Source: Frondihabitans sp. Leaf304
GTDB lineage: Bacteria; Actinomycetota; Actinomycetes; Actinomycetales; Microbacteriaceae
Length of the DNA stretch: 64,000 nt
Assembly: GCF_001423105.1 (NCBI RefSeq)
Contig: NZ_LMNV01000002.1
Span: 835,363-899,362, forward strand
Direction: 5' to 3'
In this document: one piece after another, positions 16,461 to 24,909 of the stretch
How the letters are laid out: each line of letters begins with the position of its first letter
Numbering within the stretch: position 1 is the first letter of the stretch
Translations under genes and position numbers: made by a program
Notes under the pieces: generated by a model
Seen by the model: only the letters and a program-made list of their open reading frames with translations
Database searches by the model: none
What the model was told of the DNA's origin: nothing

Positions 16461-17546
16461 TCAGTGCCGGTGCGGCAGCTCCCACGCGGGCAGCGGATCG
16501 TCGAACCGCGCCCAGAGCATCGGGCCGCCGAGCAGCTCGTCCGGCGTGAGCAGACAGCGCCCGAGTTCGTCGGTCAGCGCAGCGGCGTCCAGGTCGCGCC
16601 CGTAGAAGACGAGTTCCTGCCCGAGCGGCACATCCGAATCCCAGCTGTCGATCGAAGTCGGATCGAGCGAGAACACGTCACCGGCCGAAGCCCAGGATCC
16701 GACGGCGAACGGCCTCGAGGCCAGTCGCGCAAGTCCGCGCGAGCGCAGGATCGATCGGGGTTGCTGCCCGAATTCCGCGGCGACCGCCTCGGCCAACCGC
16801 CCGGGGTGGAACGGCAGAGGCTCGCGAAAGACGACCGCGTCGATGCCGGTGGAGGCCCGCCCGAGCAGGTTGCCGTCGGAGAGCTCGCGTTGCCAGCCGA
16901 GGTTCTGCGCCAGCAGCGCTGCCGCTCCCGGCACGACGGCCGCGGCTGGACGCCGAGCCTGGGTCGCTCGTTCGACGGGGACGATGCGGGCCACGACGTT
17001 GAGTCGCCGGAGCAGGCCGAGCGTCTCGTTCAGGAGCGACGGCGAAACACCGCCCGTATCGGTGACCACCAGCAGGGTCGCGTATTCGATCTGCGCTGCC
17101 AGGCGCTCGGCGGTGTCGTAGTCGGGGCGTGCCGGATCCTCGTCCCTCTCCGCGAAGAGCCACGCGCGAACGTCGAGGAGCGAGACCACCGTGACGATGT
17201 CGCGCACGAGCACCGGAGCCTCGTCCGGTTCGCGCGCGTCGCAGACGGCTCCGACGACGAGTCCGACCTCGAGGGGATCCGCCCGCGACGGGAGATGCAC
17301 GACGATGTCGCCGGAGAGGCCGTGGTCGACCTGGCTGAGCAGGTCGTCGATCAGGTCAGCGGCAAAAGCCGCGCTGTCGGCGGGGATGTCGGCGACAGGG
17401 CTCTCGTCGGGGAGGTCCGACCCGATCTCGGCGACGCTGTCGGCGACGTCGACACTCGCCCCGGTGAATGCCCGAGCGAGGTCGCCTGCCGCCCGAGGTC
17501 GCAACGAGCTCAGGAGTGTGAGGTGAAGAGGGCGAACTGTGCGCAT
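16461..17546 (-). CDS. CobW-like (COG0523) protein with degenerate P-loop
   Basis: A 361-residue relative of the CobW/ZNG metal-chaperone GTPases. The N-terminal strand LHLTLLSSLRPRAAGDLARA stands where active members carry GFLGAGKTT, so the P-loop is lost. No CxCC zinc motif is visible. The C-terminal ~140 residues form a CobW_C-type domain (AFGVGSW-like block FAVGSWASAGDVFSLDPTS, then DELGRCLLTPDELLGG). The ATG at 17546 is preferred because AAGGTGG lies just before it; a GTG at 17555 is the alternative. Divergent from the zinc-free L36 gene across a Zur-like palindrome, it is probably induced by zinc starvation. Confidence 0.75.
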   Translation of the reverse strand: MRTVRPLHLTLLSSLRPRAAGDLARAFTGASVDVADSVAEIGSDLPDESPVADIPADSAAFAADLIDDLLSQVDHGLSGDIVVHLPSRADPLEVGLVVGAVCDAREPDEAPVLVRDIVTVVSLLDVRAWLFAERDEDPARPDYDTAERLAAQIEYATLLVVTDTGGVSPSLLNETLGLLRRLNVVARIVPVERATQARRPAAAVVPGAAALLAQNLGWQRELSDGNLLGRASTGIDAVVFREPLPFHPGRLAEAVAAEFGQQPRSILRSRGLARLASRPFAVGSWASAGDVFSLDPTSIDSWDSDVPLGQELVFYGRDLDAAALTDELGRCLLTPDELLGGPMLWARFDDPLPAWELPHRH

Positions 17547-17560
17547 GAAAGCCACCTTAG

Positions 17561-17577
17561 GTGATAATGGTTATCAC
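17561..17577. promoter_or_regulatory. Zur-like operator palindrome
   Basis: GTGATAATGGTTATCAC is two perfect 7-base arms around TGG. It closely resembles actinobacterial Zur boxes of the TGATAATxxTTATCA class. It is 14 bases upstream of the CobW-like start and 26 bases upstream of the rpmJ start, so it could control both divergent genes. Confidence 0.8.
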
Positions 17578-17603
17578 TTAGCCATTTCACCGAAGGGAAC
17601 ACC

Positions 17604-17726
17604 ATGAAGGTCCGCAACTCGCTCGCGTCGCTCAAGAAGCTGCCCGGGGCGCAGGTCGTCCGCCGTCGCGGACGGACGTTCGTCATCAACAAGCTGAACC
17701 CGCGCGGCAAAGGACGTCAGGGCTAG
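17604..17726 (+). CDS. rpmJ: 50S ribosomal protein L36, zinc-independent paralogue
   Basis: A 40-residue protein, [19 protein letters not shown] then [20 protein letters not shown], ending in G. It matches L36 in the conserved ends (MKVR at the start, NPR-KxRQG at the end) but has none of the three Cys and one His that bind zinc in the usual form. Such C-minus paralogues replace the zinc form under zinc limitation and release its metal. A GAAGGGA ribosome site precedes the ATG, and the upstream palindrome suggests Zur control. Confidence 0.92.
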   Translation: MKVRNSLASLKKLPGAQVVRRRGRTFVINKLNPRGKGRQG

Positions 17727-17784
17727 GAGCAGACTCGGTATCGGGCGGCATCACGGTCGCCCGAGGAGCACACCGGGAGGCACC

Positions 17785-18027
17785 GTGTCCGAATACAGCT
17801 ACCAGGGCCCAGCAGACATCGACCGCGCTATCGGATTCTTCGTCGCACTCGACGACGCCCAGCGCAACGCCCTCGAGGTGCTGCAGATCGACCAGGTGCT
17901 CGAGGAACTCCAGGGCGAATACACGAAGGCGACGGCCGACGCGTCGTACCGGCCGAGCGACGACTTTCTCGCCCGGCTCAGCGGCTACCTCGAGCGAGCC
18001 GACGACTGGGACACCTCGGTCGCCTAG
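17785..18027 (+). CDS. hypothetical acidic protein (80 aa)
   Basis: An 80-residue acidic, helix-prone protein beginning MSEYSYQGPADIDRAIGFFV, with a central AQRNALEVLQIDQVLEELQG helix and no membrane segment. The GTG start follows GGGAGG at good spacing. It lies 58 bases after rpmJ and could be co-transcribed with it, but no functional link is visible. I recognise no family. Confidence 0.6.
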   Translation: MSEYSYQGPADIDRAIGFFVALDDAQRNALEVLQIDQVLEELQGEYTKATADASYRPSDDFLARLSGYLERADDWDTSVA

Positions 18028-18041
18028 GGCTTAACCACGTC

Positions 18042-18102
18042 GATCCAAGGAATTCCCGTTCGATCCATCGCCTGCGATGAAGGGAACGGGAATCCTTGGA
18101 TC
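18042..18102. terminator. long inverted repeat between convergent genes
   Basis: GATCCAAGGAATTCCCGTTC (18042-18061) pairs with 18084-18102, identical except for one missing T. It lies between the convergent hypothetical gene and the hydrolase gene and is probably a shared terminator. The near-identity of 20-base arms is more than a terminator needs. Confidence 0.6.
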
Positions 18103-18120
18103 AATTCGCGTTGGGCGGGT

Positions 18121-18969
18121 CTACTTCGCCAGGAACGCCAACACGTGCTCGTTCCACTCGTCTTTGTGGCTCACGGTGACGCCGTGGGGAGCGCCCTCGA
18201 TAACGACGAGCTCGCTGTTCGCGACAGCCTCGTGAGTGCGCTTGCCGCTCACCTCGAACGGGACGATGGCGTCCGAGTCGCCGTGGATGACAAGCGTCGG
18301 CACGTCGATCTTGGTGAGGTCGTCACGGAAGTCGGTCGTGGCGAAGGCAACGGTGCAGTCGAGGGTGCCCTTCGGCGAGGCCAGCTCGGCGATCGCCAGG
18401 TTGTAGGCGACCTGCTCGTCGCTCACGAGCGGCTTGTTGATGAGCGACGGCTTGCCTGCCGTGAAGAACATCTTGACGAACTCGTTGAGGAACTTGGGTC
18501 GGTCGCCCACGATGCCGTCGTGGAACCACGCGGCGAGATCGTCGTCGACGCCACCCTCGGGGTTGTCGCTCGCCTTGTAGAGATACGGCGGCACGGCGCT
18601 CGCGAAGACGAGCTTGGCGATGCGCTCGGTGCCGTAAAGGCTGACGAAGCGGGCCAGTTCACCGCCGCCCATCGAGAAGCCGATGAGGGTGACGTCCTGC
18701 AGGTCGAGCTCGTCGAGCACAGCCTTGAGGTCGGCGGCGAAGGTGTCGTAGTCGTAGCCGTTCCACGGCTGCGACGACTGGCCGAAACCGCGGCGGTCGT
18801 AGGTGATGACGCGGTGGCCGGCCTCGACGAGGGCGGGAACCTGGCCCTCCCAAGAGCGACCGCTCAGCGGCCAGCCGTGGATGAGGACGACGGGCTTGCC
18901 CTGGCCGTAATCCTCGTAGTGGAGTTCGACGGCGGAGCCGGAAGACTGGGGAACGGTGACGAAAGGCAT
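18121..18969 (-). CDS. alpha/beta hydrolase (non-heme haloperoxidase-like)
   Basis: A 282-residue alpha/beta-fold hydrolase closest to bacterial cofactor-free chloroperoxidases and esterases. HGWPLSGRSWEGQVPAL (about residues 31-47) is the oxyanion block, GFSMGGGELARF the nucleophile elbow (Ser at about 97), VIHGDSDAIVPF holds the catalytic Asp region, and GAPHGVTVSH the catalytic His. All triad residues are present. AAGGAG precedes the ATG. There is no signal peptide. It appears monocistronic. The physiological reaction is probably ester or lactone hydrolysis; the perhydrolase activity of the family is often incidental. Confidence 0.88.
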   Translation of the reverse strand: MPFVTVPQSSGSAVELHYEDYGQGKPVVLIHGWPLSGRSWEGQVPALVEAGHRVITYDRRGFGQSSQPWNGYDYDTFAADLKAVLDELDLQDVTLIGFSMGGGELARFVSLYGTERIAKLVFASAVPPYLYKASDNPEGGVDDDLAAWFHDGIVGDRPKFLNEFVKMFFTAGKPSLINKPLVSDEQVAYNLAIAELASPKGTLDCTVAFATTDFRDDLTKIDVPTLVIHGDSDAIVPFEVSGKRTHEAVANSELVVIEGAPHGVTVSHKDEWNEHVLAFLAK

Positions 18970-19150
18970 GGAATGCTCCTTCTCATGTCGGGAATGGTGC
19001 TTCTAACGGTACGCCGCGCGCGATCCTGCCCTCGGATGCGATGCGCAGGGTTGTCCCCCGGGCCGGCTTGAAGGTGCGCCTACCGGAGCGGCTCCGAGCC
19101 GGGGGCCGACCGGGGCCAAGCCGAGCACAGCAGAACACCCCGCCCGCGCC

Positions 19151-20458
19151 CTACCCCCAGCCGCCGAGGTACGCCTCGACGTCAACGGCCGCAGGGTCGA
19201 GCGCCGTGACGCCGGGCAGCACGACCGACGCACGCTCGAACAGGTCGTCCTGCCCCCAGCGAGACGCCCGGGCAGCGGCCCGCGTCGACCGCACGACGCA
19301 GAGCGGCTCGCCGTCGTCGGCATCCACGACCTCCAGCGATCCGAGCGACTCAGCGCCGAGCCGGACGACGGCCTCGGCGAGCGCGGAGCCCCTGACCCGG
19401 AGTGGGCGGAGGACGTCGACGAGGATCCTGCACTTCGCACTCGACGCATCAACCCCGGGCAACCCGGCCAGCGGTAACGCCTCGGCCAGCGAGTCGAGCG
19501 TGACGAACCACGCGGCATCCCACCCGGTGACCTCCTCAGGCGCAGTGACGCCATCGGGCACGGAGACGAGCACATCGGCGAACCGTCCGCGCAGCCCGCG
19601 AGGCCCCGACCCCGGCACCGGGATCAGCTCGGCGAGCCGCACTGACTCCTCGTTCTTGCGCGCGAGGGCCGCTTCGGGGCGCCCCGACCACTCGGGTCCG
19701 TCGTGCCAGGCGATCGCCGTCGGCACGTGGGCGAGAACGGCGCCGGCGAGCCAGGCGCGGTAGGCCCACTCCCAGTCCTCTCCCCCGTAGCGGTCGAATG
19801 ATTCGTCGAAGCCGCCGCTGGCGTCGAACAGCTCGGCGCTGCAGGCGACGACCGCGCCGATCACGAAGCGGTACGAGCGATCGTCGGCGTCGAGCAGGTT
19901 GCGGCTGCGCGCGTAGGCGTCGTCGAGCCAGCGCGGGGCGGGCAGCGCGGTCAGCGGCGCAACGACTTCGATGCGTGCGTCGGCGTCGACCTCGTCGAAC
20001 ACGGCATGCAGGCGGCGTCCGACCGTCACGACGTCGGGGGCGAGCGCCGGAAGCCTCGTCAACTCGGTCAGATACGACGGCTCGGGCGCGGTATCGGCAT
20101 CGAGAAAGCACAGGATCCGGCCCGACGCCCGAGCCACCCCCGCATTTCGGGCGGCTGCGAGCCGGAACCCGCGGTCCTCCTGCACGATGAGGATGACTCC
20201 GTCCGGCACAGTCGGCGGTGTGATCGACCCGTCGTCGACCACGATGATCTCGAGCCGCTCGGGCGGGTGGTCCTGTCGCCTTAGCGCGAGGAGCGTTCGG
20301 TCGAGCTGGCTCTGCTGCTCGTAGTGGGCGATGATCACCGAGACGATGGGTGGCTCGTCCGGTCGCACGCCGTCGAGACGGTCCCACTCGTTCCGCGGCA
20401 GAGCGATGCCCCGGGGCCTGGAAGCGGCGGAGGGTGTCACCACGCGATGCTCTCCCAC
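19151..20458 (-). CDS. glycosyltransferase family 2 with extra C-terminal region
   Basis: A 435-residue GT-A-fold enzyme. The nucleotide-sugar domain covers about residues 35-270: VSVIIAHYEQQSQLDRTLLA, EIIVVDDGS, the DxD metal site LCFLDADTAPEPS, and FDRYGGEDWEWAYRAWLAGA, a GGED block as in galactosyltransferase-like members. The last ~160 residues (from about SVPDGVTAPEEVTG) form a separate domain I do not recognise. The start overlaps the preceding glycosyltransferase stop by 22 bases; a GTG at 20443 is the alternative. It is cytoplasmic; donor and acceptor are unknown. Confidence 0.85.
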   Translation of the reverse strand: MGEHRVVTPSAASRPRGIALPRNEWDRLDGVRPDEPPIVSVIIAHYEQQSQLDRTLLALRRQDHPPERLEIIVVDDGSITPPTVPDGVILIVQEDRGFRLAAARNAGVARASGRILCFLDADTAPEPSYLTELTRLPALAPDVVTVGRRLHAVFDEVDADARIEVVAPLTALPAPRWLDDAYARSRNLLDADDRSYRFVIGAVVACSAELFDASGGFDESFDRYGGEDWEWAYRAWLAGAVLAHVPTAIAWHDGPEWSGRPEAALARKNEESVRLAELIPVPGSGPRGLRGRFADVLVSVPDGVTAPEEVTGWDAAWFVTLDSLAEALPLAGLPGVDASSAKCRILVDVLRPLRVRGSALAEAVVRLGAESLGSLEVVDADDGEPLCVVRSTRAAARASRWGQDDLFERASVVLPGVTALDPAAVDVEAYLGGWG

Positions 20459-21462
20459 CAGGTGAGGTACGAGGCGGCGGCATCATCGAGCGTCGGCCCG
20501 ATGGGGTGGCCCGGGTGGAGGAACGTGGACGCCGGATCCTGATGTCTCGCCTGTATCGCGTCGGCCAGGTCATCGAGGGCGGTCAAATGCAGGGTTCCGG
20601 GGCGCAGTGCGGCCATCTCGCGGGTGTAGCGGGTGTCGACCACGATGGGTCTCCGCCCCTGCTCGGCCCAATCGAGGAGCGAGCGCGACGCCGAGTAGTG
20701 CCGGTGCGCGACCAGGGGGATGCCCGCGGTGACGCAGCGTGCACGGTACTCGGCGGGTTCGAGGTAGCCGGTGACCGTGAAGTCGACGCCGAGGTCGGCG
20801 GCTCGGGCCGCGAACCGGTCGGCTTCGACCTCGTGCCCGGGCGAGATTCCGCCGAGGGCCGTGACCGATGCCGACGCGCCGGTGCGCGCCGACACGAGGG
20901 CCGCCGCCTCGATTGCGTCGTCATGCCCCTTGCCCGGGTAGACGTAACCGGCGAGGAGCACTTCGAGGGCGCCCGGTGTCGGCGGAACTGAAGGGGTAGG
21001 AGGCGACAGGGGGTGACGGGTACCCAACGGGATCACGGCCACCCGCAGGTCGGCACCGAGATGCTCGTGCACGAGTGACTCTTCGTGGCGGCTGTTGACC
21101 ACCACGCCGGCCGCTGCATCGGCAATCGCCCGATAGGCCGTCGACCTCCGGGCCACGTTGCGCTCGCCGTCGGAAGCCTGGGGAACATCGTGGAGTGTGA
21201 CCGTGACCCGCCCGGCCCTGAGGAGGCGCACTACGCGGGCGGTCGCCTCCTCTAGCGTGGCGCCGTAGAGACCGTCGGTGACGTGCAGGTGAACGCGGTC
21301 GTAGCGATGGATGAGCGCCTCGGCGTCGTCAGCCGAGTCGACATGGTGGACGTCTCCGCCCGTCTGTAGTCGAGCCACCGCCTCCGCCGTTTCTCGGGCG
21401 TATTCCGTGACCCCGTGGTGGAGTGGGCCGACAAGGATCTGGGCGGGAGGTGAAGTAGACAC
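20437..21462 (-). CDS. glycosyltransferase (GT-B fold, GT4-like)
   Basis: A 341-residue GT-B enzyme. The N-terminal acceptor domain begins ILVGPLHHGVTEYARETAEA. The C-terminal donor domain begins near residue 170 (LEVLLAGYVYPGKGHDDAIE) and includes GYLEPAEYRARCVTAGIPLV, although the usual GT4 EPFG/E-rich motif is weak (RHYSASRSLLDWAEQGRRPI). ATG start. It is the first gene of the minus-strand arm and overlaps the next one, so the two are co-translated. The 131 bases to the plus-strand arm would hold both promoters. Substrate unknown. Confidence 0.78.
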   Translation of the reverse strand: MSTSPPAQILVGPLHHGVTEYARETAEAVARLQTGGDVHHVDSADDAEALIHRYDRVHLHVTDGLYGATLEEATARVVRLLRAGRVTVTLHDVPQASDGERNVARRSTAYRAIADAAAGVVVNSRHEESLVHEHLGADLRVAVIPLGTRHPLSPPTPSVPPTPGALEVLLAGYVYPGKGHDDAIEAAALVSARTGASASVTALGGISPGHEVEADRFAARAADLGVDFTVTGYLEPAEYRARCVTAGIPLVAHRHYSASRSLLDWAEQGRRPIVVDTRYTREMAALRPGTLHLTALDDLADAIQARHQDPASTFLHPGHPIGPTLDDAAASYLTWWESIAW

Positions 21463-21593
21463 TCGGGCGAACCTTGCACGGCCACTGGCCCTTCGTCAAT
21501 GGGGTAGACACAGAAAGATCCGAATTCTCACTCGCTGCGTAGCGTGCACAGAGTGCCCACCGGGGGTGCCGACTCGACCCCTACGGAGCCTCT

Positions 21594-22703
21594 ATGACGC
21601 AGACCCTCTGCGTCGCTTCCGTACCCGCAGGTCATCCTTACATCGATCGTGCTCTCGCAGCCCCGATCGGTTCTCCAGTGCAGGTTCGGGTTCTGCCTGA
21701 TCCGCAGCCCGTGGGTGCACCGGCGGGCCAGTGGTGGCCGCCCGCGATCGTCGCTTCCGGGTGGATCAACTCGCACCGCGCCGACGCCGACCTGCTGCAC
21801 CTCCACTTCGGCCTGGAGTCGTTCACCGTCGACGAACTCGTCGCCGCAGTGGATGCCGCTCACGACGCGGGCTGGCCGGTCGTCTACACCGTGCACGACC
21901 TCGAGAATCCCCAGCTGGTCGACCAGGCACCCCACGTCCGACAGCTCGACGCGCTACTCCCTCTCGTCGACGCCGTGGTGACCCTCACTCCCGGCGCCGC
22001 GAGAGAGATCGCCGAGCGTTGGGGCCGGACGGCCCTCGTTCTCCCCCACCCGCGCCTCCTGCCCAACGACGTCGAACCGCCCCGCGGTCTCGCGCACGAC
22101 CTTCCCGTGATCGGAGTCCATCTGAAAGACCTGCGCCCGAGCGTCGATGGGGCGGCCACCGTGCGAATCCTCCTCGGCACGCTCGATCTCCTCCGAGACC
22201 GGGGTGTCAACGCCACGGGTGAAGTCCGCCTGCAACGGCGTGTGCGCGACGACGAGCAGCGGGAGCAGATCCGTTTTCTCTGCGCGGAGCGCTCCGACGT
22301 CGTGCTGATCGAACACAACCGCCTCGACGACGAGGCTCTCGCGGAGGACCTCGCGCACCTCGACGTGTGTGTGCTGCCGTATCACTCGGGCACCCACTCG
22401 GGCTGGCTCGAACTCTGCTGGGATCTCGGCGTCGCCGTCGCCGTGCCCGACGTCGGGTACCTCCGCGAGCAGCACGACGACCAAGCGACGATCGCGGGCT
22501 TCTCGCGGGAGGGCCTCGACGGCGATCGCGTCGAATCGCTGGCCGGCGCAATCGCGCGTCTCCTCGACTCGGCTCCCAAGCCCGGCAGCGAGGCGCGTCA
22601 CGATCTGGCCGTTCGTCGCCTTGAAGAGCGCACCACGACCGACGAGATGACGGCGCGCGCCCACGCCGACCTCTACTCCGATCTTCTGGCCGAGCGGTCG
22701 TGA
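21594..22703 (+). CDS. glycosyltransferase (GT-B fold)
   Basis: A 369-residue predicted glycosyltransferase. The N-terminal half contains VVYTVHDLENPQLVDQAPHV and VVTLTPGAAREIAERWGR, and the C-terminal half has a Rossmann-like donor domain ending LPYHSGTHSGWLELCWDLGV. That last segment sits where GT4 enzymes carry the donor-binding EPFG block, and here it is degenerate. It opens the four-gene plus-strand block, and its stop overlaps the next start by 4 bases (GTGA). Substrate unknown; membership rests on fold-level resemblance and context. Confidence 0.72.
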   Translation: MTQTLCVASVPAGHPYIDRALAAPIGSPVQVRVLPDPQPVGAPAGQWWPPAIVASGWINSHRADADLLHLHFGLESFTVDELVAAVDAAHDAGWPVVYTVHDLENPQLVDQAPHVRQLDALLPLVDAVVTLTPGAAREIAERWGRTALVLPHPRLLPNDVEPPRGLAHDLPVIGVHLKDLRPSVDGAATVRILLGTLDLLRDRGVNATGEVRLQRRVRDDEQREQIRFLCAERSDVVLIEHNRLDDEALAEDLAHLDVCVLPYHSGTHSGWLELCWDLGVAVAVPDVGYLREQHDDQATIAGFSREGLDGDRVESLAGAIARLLDSAPKPGSEARHDLAVRRLEERTTTDEMTARAHADLYSDLLAERS

Positions 22704-23884
22704 CGGTGGCTCTGCGCATCGTCATGATCGCTCCCCTGCGCTTTCCGATCCACGCTCCCTTCGCGGGAGGCCTGGAATCGGCCGTCTGGAACGAGATCCG
22801 ACTACTTCGTGCCCGTGGGCACCGGGTCGAACTGATCGCAACCGAAGGATCCGACTACCTCGAGGGCGGCCCGCGCCCGTTCGTGCTGCCCGCGGTCGAC
22901 TGGCACGGCGACCCCGCAGCCGCTGACGACACCTACCCGCCGGGGTACCTCGGCCGCGCCCTGCCCGCTCTCGACCGCGCTCTCGCCGTGGTGGCCGAGC
23001 GCGCCGCGGCCGGCGACATCGACATCGTCGTCAACCACTGCCTGCACGGCCTTCCACTCGCCCGCGCCGGAGAGATCGGCGTGCCGATGGTGTCCACTCT
23101 CCACACGCCCATCGTGCCGGAGCTCGTCGCCTCGCACGCCACCGGTCGGGGGCGCGGCAGCCGGTTCCTCGCGGTGAGCGGACACACGTCCCGCACCTGG
23201 TCGGTCGAGGGCGTCCACTCGGAGGTCTTGCACAACGGCGTCGACACCGACGTGTGGCCCCGGGGCGACGGCGGAGAAGGCCTGGTCTGGTTCGGTCGGA
23301 TCAACCACGAAAAGGCACCCCACCTCGCGCTCCAGGCCGCCCATCTGACGGGACGACCGCTGACGATCGCGGGCCGGATCGGCGATCAGACGTACTTCGA
23401 CGAAGAGGTCGCTCCCCTCCTCGACGGCGACCGGCAGTACGTGGGACCGCTCGGCACGACCGAGCTCGCGAGCCTCGTTCGTCGGAGTGCGTGCGCCCTG
23501 ACGACGCCGCTGTGGGACGAGCCCTTCGGCCTGGTCACCCCGGAGGCACTCCTCTCGGGAACCCCCGTCGCCGCATTCGCCATCGGCGGCATCACCGAGC
23601 TCGCCGTCGGGTCGATCGGACTCACGACGGTTCCGGTCGGCGACGTCGCCGCTCTCGCCGCAGCCGCGACCGCACTCATCGCCCAGAGCGACGCCGACCC
23701 CGCGTTCCGGGCGACGGTGAGTCACGCCGCCGCCCTGCGCTTCTCGCTCTCCAGCCGCATCGTGGCCCTCGAGCAGATCTTCGCCGAAGCTATCGCCGAC
23801 GAAGCCTTCACAGATAACGGTCGGACGGACTACGGCAGCGACGACTCCGACAGCGGTGCTCTCGAGCGAGCATCCGCCGCATGA
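22700..23884 (+). CDS. glycosyltransferase family 4
   Basis: A 394-residue retaining GT-B enzyme. The N-terminal domain starts RIVMIAPLRFPIHAPFAGGL with the GG loop typical of the family. The donor domain (from about residue 193, GLVWFGRINHEKAPHLALQA) includes CALTTPLWDEPFGLVTPEAL, the EPFGLVxxEA signature that binds the sugar nucleotide. It is a full-length and canonical member, with GTG start. It overlaps both neighbours by 4 bases. It is probably cytoplasmic or peripheral; donor sugar unknown. Confidence 0.9.
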   Translation: MTVALRIVMIAPLRFPIHAPFAGGLESAVWNEIRLLRARGHRVELIATEGSDYLEGGPRPFVLPAVDWHGDPAAADDTYPPGYLGRALPALDRALAVVAERAAAGDIDIVVNHCLHGLPLARAGEIGVPMVSTLHTPIVPELVASHATGRGRGSRFLAVSGHTSRTWSVEGVHSEVLHNGVDTDVWPRGDGGEGLVWFGRINHEKAPHLALQAAHLTGRPLTIAGRIGDQTYFDEEVAPLLDGDRQYVGPLGTTELASLVRRSACALTTPLWDEPFGLVTPEALLSGTPVAAFAIGGITELAVGSIGLTTVPVGDVAALAAAATALIAQSDADPAFRATVSHAAALRFSLSSRIVALEQIFAEAIADEAFTDNGRTDYGSDDSDSGALERASAA

Positions 23885-24909
23885 GCCGTCCGACCATCGG
23901 CTGGTACGTGCACCATCACGGCCACGGGCACATCACTCGGTTCCTCGCCATCCGCCCTCAGCTCGACGCCGACGTGGTCTGCTTCAGCACTCTCGAAGCA
24001 CCAAGCCCCCTTCCCGAACGGACCATCTGGATCCAGCTCGACCGCGACGACCTGGCCGAGACCAGTTCCAGCGGCAGCCTCTCCGAACCGGCAGACGCCG
24101 ACCCCACCGCTGCGGGTCTGCTGCACTGGGCTCCGCTCGGCCATCGCGGGCACCGCTCGCGGCTGGCCCGCATCGCGGCGGAGACCGTGAAGCACCCCGT
24201 CGCCGCCTTCGTCGTCGATGTCTCAGCCGAGGTGACCCTGTTCGTGCGCCTGCTGGGAATCCCCGTGGTGCTCGTCGGGCAGCCCGGGCGTCGCATCGAC
24301 GAGGCGCACAAGATGGCGTTCCGGGCGGCCACTCGGATCCTCGCCCCCTGGCCCGCGGGCGTCGTCACCCAGCCGGACTTCGGCGACGGCGTCGACGTCG
24401 TCCACACGGGCGGAATCTCTCGCTACGACGGACGCCAGCCCCTGTCCGACGACACACGATCGGGAGTGCTGGTGATGCTCGGGTCGGGCGGCGGCGACGT
24501 CAGCGACGACGACCTGCGTGACCTCGACGAGGCCCTGCCCGAGGAGACGATCACGGTGCTCGGGCCCGGGCGAGACTGGCAGGACGACCCGTGGCAGGCG
24601 CTTTCGTCGGCCGAGATCGTCATCTCGTGGGCCGGTCAGAACTCGATAGCCGACCTGGCCGCGGCCGGCGCGCGCAGCATCGTGATTCCGCAGCAGCGCC
24701 CCTTCGACGAACAGGTCGAGATGGCGACTGCCCTCGAACACGCCGGACTCGCAGTCGTCGAGCGCGGCTGGCCCGAAGCGTGGCAGTGGCCGTCGGTGCT
24801 CGATCGGGCGCGAGCGCAGGATCCCACGTGGTCGGCGTGGCAGACGACCGGTGCGGCCGAGCGCGCCGCGGCTGCGATCCTCGACCTGGCAGAGGAGTGG
24901 TCGCGGTGA
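23881..24909 (+). CDS. GT28/MurG-like glycosyltransferase
   Basis: A 342-residue GT-B enzyme. The N-terminus TIGWYVHHHGHGHITRFLAI resembles the GHGHxxR loop of MurG-like and UDP-GlcNAc-type transferases. The C-terminal donor domain has VLVMLGSGGGDVSDDDLRDL and then WAGQNSIADLAAAGARSIVI, the AGxNSxxE-like donor loop, with PQQRPFDEQVEMATALEHAG as the usual C-terminal helix region. It is translationally coupled at both ends (ATGA, then GTGA). It may add a HexNAc-type residue; this is inferred from family only. Confidence 0.82.
   Translation: MSRPTIGWYVHHHGHGHITRFLAIRPQLDADVVCFSTLEAPSPLPERTIWIQLDRDDLAETSSSGSLSEPADADPTAAGLLHWAPLGHRGHRSRLARIAAETVKHPVAAFVVDVSAEVTLFVRLLGIPVVLVGQPGRRIDEAHKMAFRAATRILAPWPAGVVTQPDFGDGVDVVHTGGISRYDGRQPLSDDTRSGVLVMLGSGGGDVSDDDLRDLDEALPEETITVLGPGRDWQDDPWQALSSAEIVISWAGQNSIADLAAAGARSIVIPQQRPFDEQVEMATALEHAGLAVVERGWPEAWQWPSVLDRARAQDPTWSAWQTTGAAERAAAAILDLAEEWSR

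Noticed and set aside
18970-19150. Possible small gene between the hydrolase and the GT2 gene
   Set aside because: No frame with a ribosome site or protein-like composition; only the hydrolase leader (AAGGAG) is identifiable.
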